From CAYNWT01 sp964485095 (GTDB taxonomy: Bacteria; Planctomycetota; Planctomycetia; Planctomycetales; Planctomycetaceae): DNA of 21,375 nt. The position numbers were made by a program, and so were the translations under genes. The stretch covers positions 1 to 21,375 of the forward strand of contig CAZAIB010000111.1 in assembly GCA_964485095.1 (NCBI GenBank). The letters run 5' to 3'. This document shows positions 8,249 through 14,727 of this stretch, piece by piece. Every line of letters begins with the position of its first letter. Within the stretch, counting starts at the first letter, position 1. Below the pieces are notes generated by a model. That model was not told the origin of the DNA. It did no database searches and worked only from the letters and a program-made list of their open reading frames with translations.

Positions 8249-10185
8249 CCGATTCTCAGAGGCAACAGCAGTTCCTGAACGTCGTCGATCGCGATGAGGC
8301 GACTCGGCGATTTCAGTCTGAGTTGAATCTGGAACCGCTTGGTGTCGAGGTTGTGCCGTTACTAAAAGCGGCCGGTCGAGTGTTGGCCAGTGACCTGCAA
8401 AGTTCGGTCGATGTGACAGGCTTCGATCGTTCTAACGTTGATGGATTCGCTGTTGTTGCCGCAAGCACGGTTGGCGCGACGGAGGAAACTCGCGTTGAGC
8501 TATCCCTGAACACAGACAGTCTCACGCCAGGTGTCGTTCCCGCGGAAACGGTTCGTCCTGGGACGGCCACTGTCATCGCCACCGGCGCGATGGTTCCACG
8601 CGGTGCAGACGCCGTTGTGATGATCGAAGACACAGAGGTTCTGGATGGTCGACTGTTCGTGTCTCGAGCGATTGCTCCAGGCGCGAACATCACATTCGCG
8701 GGAACAGATATCGCGATGGGTGAAACTGTTCTCCGTGTCCGGCAGCCGCTGACGTCGCGAGAGCTTGGAATGCTGGCTGCCATTGGCCGGTCTGAAGTTG
8801 AAGTGTTTCGGAAGCCGCGCGTTGCAGTGATCTCAACAGGCAATGAAATTGTTCCGCCGGGTAGTCCCCTGCCCGACGGCTGTGTCTACGATTCGAATCA
8901 GGTCATCTTATCCACGGCGATCAACGAGCTTGGTGGAGAAGCGGTGCCGTTGGGCGTGGTTCGTGACGACGAACAGAAACTGCGTGAGGCCATCGAATCC
9001 GCTTCGGACTGTGACATGGTGGTTCTCTCTGGTGGAACCTCGAAGGGAGACGGCGACCTTTGCTACAAGGTGGTCGCTGAGTTCTCGAATCCGGGCATTG
9101 TTGCTCATGGCGTGGCGTTGAAGCCGGGCAAACCGGTTTGCCTGGCAGTCGAAAACAAGCGGCCGATTGTTGTCTTGCCCGGGTTCCCAACGTCAGCGGT
9201 GTTCACCTTTCACGAATTCGTCGCGCCGGTCATTCGGGCCTTCGCGGGCGTGTCCCAACCAGACCACGCAACTGTCGATGCCAGGTTGGCTCAACGCGTG
9301 AATTCGGTTCGAGGCCGAACCGAATACCTGCTAGTGCATTTGATCGCGCAGTCAGGTGACGTAGACCAACTTGTGGCCTACCCGGTGGGTAAGGGGTCCG
9401 GTTCGGTGACCGCCTTCAGCAAGGCGGATGGGTTCATCGCGATCGATCAGCATGCTGAGATTGTGGAAACCGAAACGCCGGTCCGAGTGACGTTGTTGGC
9501 GGAGTCGTTGCGTCCTGCCGACCTGGTTTTTATCGGCAGTCATTGTTGTGGCGTGGACTTCCTGCTTAGCGAGATGCAGAAGCGCGGGTTCTCTACGAAG
9601 GTTCTGCACGTGGGCAGTCTTGCTGGGGTTGAGGCAGCCAAACGCGGTGAGTGCGATGTGGCCGGGGCTCATTTACTGGACGCTCAGACCGGCATCTACA
9701 ATCAAGCCTGGGTCAACGATCAAGTTGAACTGGTTGCAGGTTACCGCCGCGAACAGGGCCTTGTGTTCCGAGCGGACGATGCGCGGTTTTCGAGTGATCG
9801 TGACTACCAGGAGAATATTGTGGCCGCGATCGCTGACCCAGGCTGTGTGATTGTGAACCGGAACCGCGGCAGTGGTACGCGTGTGATTGTGGATCAAATT
9901 CTGGACGGCGCGACTCCGCCAGGGTGGGCCGTAGAGACGCGATCGCACAACGCGGTGTGTGCGTCAGTCCGGCAGCAACGGGCCGACTATGGGGTCGCGA
10001 TTCGTAGTGTCGCTGATGAATATGGCCTCGGGTTCGTGCCAATTTGCGACGAAGAGTACGGGTTCATGATCCCGAAGAACCGGCTGGGTTCGAATGCGGT
10101 CCAGACGTTTGTGTCGTTGCTGGCCGCCGACGAGATACGGCAACAGTTGCACGCCATGGGGTTCAGAACTCCGGACACCGCGTAG
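8245..10185 (+). CDS. MoeA fused to a C-terminal periplasmic-binding-protein-like domain
   Basis: The 646-residue product is a second MoeA joined to a PBP-like domain. The MoeA part covers about residues 1-415 with RSNVDGFAVV (about 61-70), VISTGNEIVPPGSP (about 195-208), VVLSGGTSKGDGD (about 257-269), HGVALKPGKP (about 287-296) and VVLPGFPTSAVFTFHEF. From about residue 420, SLRPADLVFIGSHCCGVDFLL begins a domain of the PBP_like family, with GAHLLDAQTGIYN, VNRNRGSGTRVIVDQIL and ADYGVAIRSVADEYGLGF. Such domains are fused to MoeA in archaea and some bacteria and to HTH regulators elsewhere. They are thought to bind molybdate, tungstate or a related ligand. No signal peptide is seen, so the domain acts in the cytosol. 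The start is the GTG at 8245, overlapping the moeA stop. Having both classic MoeA and this fusion in one operon suggests separate metal-handling roles, for example Mo and W; that is inference. Confidence 0.92.
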   Translation: MTDSQRQQQFLNVVDRDEATRRFQSELNLEPLGVEVVPLLKAAGRVLASDLQSSVDVTGFDRSNVDGFAVVAASTVGATEETRVELSLNTDSLTPGVVPAETVRPGTATVIATGAMVPRGADAVVMIEDTEVLDGRLFVSRAIAPGANITFAGTDIAMGETVLRVRQPLTSRELGMLAAIGRSEVEVFRKPRVAVISTGNEIVPPGSPLPDGCVYDSNQVILSTAINELGGEAVPLGVVRDDEQKLREAIESASDCDMVVLSGGTSKGDGDLCYKVVAEFSNPGIVAHGVALKPGKPVCLAVENKRPIVVLPGFPTSAVFTFHEFVAPVIRAFAGVSQPDHATVDARLAQRVNSVRGRTEYLLVHLIAQSGDVDQLVAYPVGKGSGSVTAFSKADGFIAIDQHAEIVETETPVRVTLLAESLRPADLVFIGSHCCGVDFLLSEMQKRGFSTKVLHVGSLAGVEAAKRGECDVAGAHLLDAQTGIYNQAWVNDQVELVAGYRREQGLVFRADDARFSSDRDYQENIVAAIADPGCVIVNRNRGSGTRVIVDQILDGATPPGWAVETRSHNAVCASVRQQRADYGVAIRSVADEYGLGFVPICDEEYGFMIPKNRLGSNAVQTFVSLLAADEIRQQLHAMGFRTPDTA

Positions 10186-10224
10186 GTAGGCGACGCAGCC
10201 GACTCGGTTCATCGCCCGCCTGTC

Positions 10225-10252
10225 GCACCGTGCGAACGATTTCGCACGGTGC
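10225..10252. terminator. Bidirectional hairpin between the Moco operon and katG
   Basis: A perfect 12-bp stem (GCACCGTGCGAA / TTCGCACGGTGC) with the 4-base loop CGAT lies in the 85-bp gap between two convergent genes, 40 bases after the MoeA-fusion stop and 19 bases after the katG stop. It lacks a strong U-tract on either strand but is by far the strongest fold in the gap, so it most likely ends both transcripts. Confidence 0.8.
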
Positions 10253-10270
10253 TCAAACAGGGTTCAGCCG

Positions 10271-12559
10271 CTACTTCAAGTCGAAGCGGTCAAGGTTCAT
10301 GACCTTGTCCCAGGCCGCTACGAAGTCGTTCACGAATCGCTGCTTTGAGTCTTCGCTGGCGTAAATTTCAGAGATGGCTCGCAGCTGTGAGTTCGAACCG
10401 AAGACGAGATCGACTGAGGTAGCCGTCCATTTGGTGTCTCCGGTCTCACGATCCAGACCTTCAAAGAAGTGTTCGCACTTGTCTGACTTCTTCCAAAGCG
10501 TGCTCATGTCCAGAAGGTTGACAAAGAAGTCGTTCGTCAGCTTTTCAGGTTGCTCGGTGAGAATACCAAACTTCGAATTGTCAGTGTTGGTCTTCAGAAC
10601 CCGCATGCCGCCAATCAGCACAGTCATTTCCGGTGCTGTCAGCGTTAGCTTATGCGCGCGGTCGATTAGCATTTCTGTTGGCGATCGATCCAGTTCGTTG
10701 TGGCTGATGGCGTTGCGGAACCCATCGCCGGCCGGTTCGAGAACTGCGAACGACTCAACGTCGGTCTGTTCCTGTGACGCATCGGTACGACCAGGAGTGA
10801 ATGGAACCTTGACCGTGTGGCCAGCGTTCTTTGCGGCGGCTTCAATACCAGCACATCCGCCCAGCACGATGAGATCGGCAAGTGAAACTTTCTTACCGCC
10901 AGCCTGAGAACCGTTGAAGTCGCGTTGAATCTTCTCAAGCACAGGTAGAACTTTCGCAAGCTGTTTCGGCTGGTTGACTTTCCAGTCCTTCTGTGGAGCC
11001 AGCCGGATCCGAGCTCCATTGGCACCACCGCGGTTGTCGGTGCCACGGAATGACGACGCTGACGCCCACGCTGTTGATACCAAATGGGAAATGGTTAGTT
11101 CTGAATCAAGAAGTTTGCCTTTCAAAGCAGCGATGTCGTTGTCGTCAATCAGTTTGTGATCAACAGCAGGAATCGGATCCTGCCACAGTTGGGCTGGTGG
11201 AACGTCAGGGCCCAGGAGTCGTGAGTGCGGCCCCATGTCTCGGTGAGTCAGCTTGTACCATGCTTTGGCGAAGGCCGCGGCGAACTGGTCCGGGTTTTCG
11301 TGGAACCGTTTCGAAATCTTGCCGTAAGCAGGATCCATTCTCATCGCCATGTCCGATGTAAACATAACCGGTTGGTGAGACTTCGATTCGTCATGTGCGT
11401 CGGGTACAGAGTCCTTGCCGCCACCGTTCTTCGGCTTCCACAGCCGCGCACCGGAGGCGATGGTGACGAGTTCCCACTCGTAGTTGAACAGGTTGTCAAA
11501 ATATCCGTTGGACCACTCAGTTGGCGTTGTTGTCCATGCCCCTTCAAGCCCGCTGGTGATTGTGTCGCCGGCGTTGCCGGTACCATGCGAGTTCTTCCAG
11601 CCCAATCCCTGCTCTTCGATAGTTGCTCCTTCGGGTTCCGGACCCACGGTATCTTCCGGATTCGCAGCTCCGTGACCCTTGCCGAATGTGTGCCCGCCCG
11701 CGATCAAAGCGACGGTCTCTTCGTCGTTCATCGCCATGCGGCCGAAGGTTTCGCGGATGTCTCGAGCCGATGCAAGTGGGTCCGCGTTGCCGTTGGGGCC
11801 TTGTGGGTTCACATAGATAAGACCCATCTGCACAGCCGCCAGAGGTTGTGCCAGTTCGCGATCGCCACTGTACCGTTTGTCGCCGAGCCACTTGCTTTCA
11901 GGGCCCCAGAAAATATCTTCCTGCGGTTCCCAAACGTCGGCTCGACCACCAGCAAATCCAAACGTCTTGAAGCCCATGGTTTCGAGCGAGCGATTGCCCG
12001 CGAAGATCATGAGGTCGGCCCATGAGATCTTGTTGCCGTACTTGCGTTTGATTGGCCAAAGCAGTCGGCGAGCTTTATCCAGGTTGGCGTTGTCAGGCCA
12101 GCTGTTAAGCGGAGCAAACCGCTGCGTTCCGTACCTGGCACCACCGCGACCATCGGTCACTCGGTAAGTTCCGGCACTGTGCCACGCCAGGCGGATGAAT
12201 AGCGGCCCGTAATTGCCATAGTCAGCCGGCCACCAGTCCTGTGAAGTCGTGAGCACGGCATCGACGTCTTTCGTGAACGCGTCCATGTCCAGCGACTTAA
12301 AGGCGGCCGCGTAATCGAAGTCAGCACCCAGTGGGTTACCTTTGACTGAGTTCTGGTGCAGAATCCGTAGGTTTAGCTGGTTGGGCCACCAGTCGCCGTT
12401 GGAGTAAGCACCAGCAGCAGTGTGTCGCGCGGCCGGCGCTGCGACGGTTCCCATGACGGGACACTTGCTGATGTCGCCTTCCTGGGCGAACGTGGAGTTG
12501 GCGACGCACAGCAAGGCGAGGCCCGCTATGAAACGTCCAAAGTTGGGGTTCGACGTCAT
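10271..12559 (-). CDS. katG: Catalase-peroxidase with N-terminal signal peptide
   Basis: KatG is a haem enzyme that removes hydrogen peroxide by catalase and peroxidase reactions. The 762-residue protein has both halves of the duplicated peroxidase fold. Numbered from the chosen start, the distal site is Arg123, Trp126 and His127 (IRLAWHSAGTYR). The family's covalent Trp-Tyr-Met adduct is intact as Trp126, Tyr249 (GLIYVNPQGPNG) and Met275 (GRMAMNDEE), and the proximal haem ligand is His290 (AGGHTFGKGHGA). Unlike most KatG, it starts with a typical signal peptide, MTSNPNFGRFIAGLALLCVA, and a likely cleavage after NSTFA, so it should be exported to the periplasm, like KatP-type enzymes. The ATG at 12559 is preceded by GAGAGAG; a longer frame to 12604 would bury the signal peptide behind polar residues. 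No clear OxyR, PerR or Fur site was recognised upstream. Confidence 0.96.
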   Translation of the reverse strand: MTSNPNFGRFIAGLALLCVANSTFAQEGDISKCPVMGTVAAPAARHTAAGAYSNGDWWPNQLNLRILHQNSVKGNPLGADFDYAAAFKSLDMDAFTKDVDAVLTTSQDWWPADYGNYGPLFIRLAWHSAGTYRVTDGRGGARYGTQRFAPLNSWPDNANLDKARRLLWPIKRKYGNKISWADLMIFAGNRSLETMGFKTFGFAGGRADVWEPQEDIFWGPESKWLGDKRYSGDRELAQPLAAVQMGLIYVNPQGPNGNADPLASARDIRETFGRMAMNDEETVALIAGGHTFGKGHGAANPEDTVGPEPEGATIEEQGLGWKNSHGTGNAGDTITSGLEGAWTTTPTEWSNGYFDNLFNYEWELVTIASGARLWKPKNGGGKDSVPDAHDESKSHQPVMFTSDMAMRMDPAYGKISKRFHENPDQFAAAFAKAWYKLTHRDMGPHSRLLGPDVPPAQLWQDPIPAVDHKLIDDNDIAALKGKLLDSELTISHLVSTAWASASSFRGTDNRGGANGARIRLAPQKDWKVNQPKQLAKVLPVLEKIQRDFNGSQAGGKKVSLADLIVLGGCAGIEAAAKNAGHTVKVPFTPGRTDASQEQTDVESFAVLEPAGDGFRNAISHNELDRSPTEMLIDRAHKLTLTAPEMTVLIGGMRVLKTNTDNSKFGILTEQPEKLTNDFFVNLLDMSTLWKKSDKCEHFFEGLDRETGDTKWTATSVDLVFGSNSQLRAISEIYASEDSKQRFVNDFVAAWDKVMNLDRFDLK

Positions 12560-12770
12560 GATCTCTCTCTCATCGATGGAAGATGAATCCGCCGGTTGGA
12601 ACACGGATCCGTAGAGCAGTTGCTTTCATCATGTTCGATCATTCAGCGTGGATAATCCAATGCACCTTGGTAATATGCGCCATGCATCGAACGCATTAAT
12701 GACAAAACATTCATGCGGAGGTCTCCCGGCTTGGGATCTTCGCACCTTGCGAAATTAGGTCCATGATTCA

Positions 12771-13154
12771 ATGAGCGAGCCGCACCAAATTCGCATCCGC
12801 GGTCCGTACTTGTACCGGTTACCCAGCGGTGACGAGGGTTCTGTGAAGCTTCCCGCAGCGTGGGACAAGCCGGGCGAGAACGTTGTGTTCTCTCGTCGAT
12901 TCAACTGGCTGGCAGAACTTGAACCTAGCGAACGCGTGTACCTTGTCTTCGATGGCTACGGCGGTTCCGGTCCGGTGTCCGTGAACGGGACTGCGCTTGG
13001 CGATCTGACAAACGGTCCGGCAGAGTTCGAAGTGACTCAACTGCTGCAGCCAAGAAACGAGCTCGAAGTTTCGTTGTCGTTCCAGGGGCTTGGCGATCAA
13101 CCACGCGGGTTGTGGGGGAACGTCATGTTGGAAGTGCGAACCGCTGGTGCATGA
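12771..13154 (+). CDS. Small beta-sandwich protein resembling a galactose-binding / GH2 sugar-binding jelly roll
   Basis: The 127-residue product looks like an isolated beta-jelly-roll module. The pattern FSRRFNW ... ERVYLVFDGYGGSGPVSVNG ... FEVTQLLQPRNELEVSLSF ... RGLWGNVMLEVR is typical of the sugar-binding domain that precedes the catalytic barrel in family 2 glycoside hydrolases: a strand, a VNG turn, then the N-E-L-x-V strand. No catalytic domain is attached and no signal peptide is present, so the role is unknown. The ATG at 12771 is the only sensible start; it has no clear Shine-Dalgarno sequence. It is divergent from katG and convergent with infC. The assignment rests on fold-level resemblance only. 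Confidence 0.72.
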   Translation: MSEPHQIRIRGPYLYRLPSGDEGSVKLPAAWDKPGENVVFSRRFNWLAELEPSERVYLVFDGYGGSGPVSVNGTALGDLTNGPAEFEVTQLLQPRNELEVSLSFQGLGDQPRGLWGNVMLEVRTAGA

Positions 13155-13171
13155 TGCGACTGTGAGACCAC

Positions 13172-13203
13172 AAAAAAACGCAGGACAGCCTGGCTATCCT
13201 GCG
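13172..13203 (-). terminator. Intrinsic terminator of infC
   Basis: Read on the minus strand, a stem of CGCAGGA / TCCTGCG extended by a T-G pair and AGCC / GGCT is followed directly by seven T residues (13178-13172). This is a textbook Rho-independent terminator 28 bases after the infC stop. It also shows that nothing downstream on the minus strand is cotranscribed with infC. Confidence 0.9.
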
Positions 13204-13230
13204 TCGTGGTTCAAACGGACCGCGTCTGGT

Positions 13231-13731
13231 CTATGACTTTGAAATCGGAATCAGAGTCATGGACATCGCGCGTGGTCCTTCCATGCCTGGCGGCTTCTCG
13301 ACTGTTGCGACATCTGCCAGGTCATCGACGATGTCCAGCAACATCTCTCGGCCGCGTTCATGGTGCGCGTTCTCACGACCACGAAACAGCACGTTGACTT
13401 TGACCTTGTCTTTGCGTTCGAGGAACCCGCGTGCTTTCTTGACCTTGAAGTCAATGTCGTGCTTACCGGTCTTAGCGCGCAGTCTGATCTGCTTGAGTTG
13501 CTGTTGGCGTGTCTTTTTCTTGCCCGTGCCCTGCTGCTTCTTCTTCTTATACTGGATCTTGCCGTAATCCATGATTTTGCAGACAGGTGGCTTTGTCTCC
13601 GGGCTGACTTCTACCAAATCCAAACCCGCTTCCTGCGCCATTTTGAGCGCTTCGGGGGTTTCAACGACGCCCTTCATTTCGCCGGTCTGATCGACCAAAC
13701 GAATTGGGGTGACGCGAATTTGGCTGTTCAT
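13231..13731 (-). CDS. infC: Translation initiation factor IF-3
   Basis: IF-3 binds the 30S subunit, prevents premature joining of 50S and checks the initiator tRNA-start codon pairing. From the ATG at 13731 the product has 166 residues. The N-terminal domain contains NSQIRVTPIRLVDQTGE and EALKMAQEAGLDLVEVSP, the KPPVCKIMDYGKIQYKKKK block leads into the basic linker, and the C-terminal domain carries IRLRAKTGKHDIDFKVKKA, VKVNVLFRGRE and MLLDIVDDL. The ATG has no ribosome-binding site. An in-frame ATA five codons upstream does, and may be the true start (listed separately). The gene stands alone: the usual rpmI and rplT partners are absent and a terminator follows at once. Confidence 0.95.
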   Translation of the reverse strand: MNSQIRVTPIRLVDQTGEMKGVVETPEALKMAQEAGLDLVEVSPETKPPVCKIMDYGKIQYKKKKQQGTGKKKTRQQQLKQIRLRAKTGKHDIDFKVKKARGFLERKDKVKVNVLFRGRENAHHERGREMLLDIVDDLADVATVEKPPGMEGPRAMSMTLIPISKS

Positions 13732-13743
13732 TCGTGGCTGTGT

Positions 13744-13756
13744 TATGAATCTCTCC
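13744..13756 (-). promoter_or_regulatory. infC: Candidate AUA start codon and Shine-Dalgarno of infC
   Basis: On the minus strand GGAGAG (13756-13751) is followed four bases later by ATA (13746-13744), in frame with infC. Initiation there would add MTQPR to the N-terminus. The ATG at 13731 has no purine-rich stretch at a suitable distance. Escherichia coli infC is known to use the rare start AUU so that IF-3 represses its own synthesis; AUA here would serve the same purpose. This is inferred from spacing and precedent. Confidence 0.45.
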
Positions 13757-14216
13757 AGATACTAAAGGGGTAGAACAATCGGACACGGCGGCCTCGCGTG
13801 CCATGCGCAGCGACCGTACTCACGTATTTTTAGGTCAGATCGCCCATTTATGGAAGAACGAGACAGTCAGACTGGCCCCGTATTCCAAATTTCCGGATCT
13901 GATGGGCAGAATTGGCCAGATGAGGCCATCTTGCGGGGAAAACCACCACTTTTGGGCAGGCATCGGGAGCCAGAGTTCGGTTCGAGTTCCATTGCGGGGT
14001 CGGTTCTCAACGGAGTAGCAGAGTTCCAGGGCGTGCTTTGAGGCCCACTATGTCAGACACAATTTGATGAAGCTTGGTTCGTTCGGAGAACCAGAACCAC
14101 GCGCCGCAATTTGGCCAGTGATTGGTTTTCTGACTGTTCCTGCGAACCTTGTGCACCGATAATGAGTCGATGAGTGAACGCTGTGTTCGTGAGAGCGCCG
14201 CGTTCAAAACCGAACC
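13757..14216. other. Intergenic region between infC and ssrA
   Basis: About 460 bp carry the leftward infC promoter and the rightward ssrA promoter. Short open frames exist on both strands but have no ribosome-binding sites, no family resemblance and unnatural compositions. GATAAT at 14157-14162 is the nearest -10-like sequence to ssrA, 54 bases before the mature 5' end, but no -35 box sits at the right distance. I see no other feature. Confidence 0.5.
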
Positions 14217-14568
14217 GGGGGCGATCGGCTTCGACTGGATTGCTATTGGTTGTGGTTGCGTGTCGTGGTTGATCAGAAGGCCACGTAAAAATCTGATCAA
14301 ACAATAATTGCAAAACCTAGTTTCGCAATGGCTGCATAAGTAGCCACCGGTCAAGGAATCCCCGTCTGAGGAGTCCGAAGACCGGTCAAAAAATCGGACT
14401 GGCATTAGGTCATCGTTCACCACGCCTAATGTGAGATTAGTTGTGAACTGGCCAGCGGAGCGCCTTGTTTGTTGAGTGCCGCCGCAGCGAGAACCAATCG
14501 ACAGAATACACACGTAGAAGCTGCAGTCGAGGTATCACAGGACGCGGGTTCGATTCCCGCCGCCTCCA
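14217..14568 (+). ncRNA. ssrA: Transfer-messenger RNA (tmRNA)
   Basis: This RNA rescues stalled ribosomes by trans-translation. The 5' GGGGGCG (14217-14223) pairs with the 3' CGCCTCC (14561-14567) as acceptor stem, and the tRNA-like part has TTCGACTGG after the 5' strand and a T-arm GCGGG-TTCGATT-CCCGC at the 3' end. CCA is not encoded. Interleaved helices show pseudoknots: CGTGG/CCACG with TTGATCAGA/TCTGATCAA (14264-14300), ACCGGTC/GACCGGT with AGTCCGA/TCGGACT (14346-14400), and CATTAGG/CCTAATG with GTTCAC/GTGAAC (14403-14448). The tag frame begins at GCA 14310 and ends at TAA 14337-14339, encoding AKPSFAMAA. The 352-nt length is normal. An intrinsic terminator follows, then a recombinase gene that probably used this 3' end as its integration target. 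Confidence 0.96.
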
Positions 14569-14575
14569 ATTCAAA

Positions 14576-14610
14576 AGCCACTTGTCAGATTCTGGCAAGT
14601 GGCTATTTTT
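14576..14610 (+). terminator. Intrinsic terminator of ssrA
   Basis: AGCCACTTG (14576-14584) pairs perfectly with CAAGTGGCT (14596-14604), and TCAG/CTGG extends the stem to 13 bp with a 3-base loop. ATTTTT follows directly. It sits 8 bases beyond the tmRNA 3' end, in the right orientation. Confidence 0.92.
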
Positions 14611-14671
14611 ATGCAAATGATTCGTTTGGCGAGCATTTGCAAGCTTGATTGTCGCCTGCCAGCGGATCGAC

Positions 14672-14727
14672 TGTCCGATAAAGTGTCCGATAAGGTAGGT
14701 CCATGGAGGCAAATGTGTCCGATAAGG
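14672..14727 (+). repeat. Three direct copies of a 12-bp motif around the integrase start
   Basis: TGTCCGATAAAG (14672-14683) is immediately followed by TGTCCGATAAGG (14684-14695), and an exact second copy of the latter lies at 14716-14727 inside the first codons of the integrase gene. Copies two and three start 32 bp apart, about three helical turns. The second copy contains the AAGG that probably serves as ribosome-binding site. Such iterons near a recombinase could be arm-type integrase sites or an operator; I saw no further copy in the window. Confidence 0.8.

Noticed and set aside
11225..12025. 266-codon open frame antisense to katG
   Set aside because: katG is unmistakable on the other strand; codon bias of a GC-rich gene commonly leaves such antisense frames open.
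14007..14513. 168-codon open frame on the minus strand
   Set aside because: It lies antisense across the tmRNA gene, has no family resemblance and no ribosome-binding site; the tmRNA structure explains the sequence.
14541..14570. 3' end of an ordinary tRNA gene
   Set aside because: The T-arm and acceptor look tRNA-like, but the matching 5' strand is 340 bases upstream with pseudoknots and a tag frame between, so it is tmRNA.
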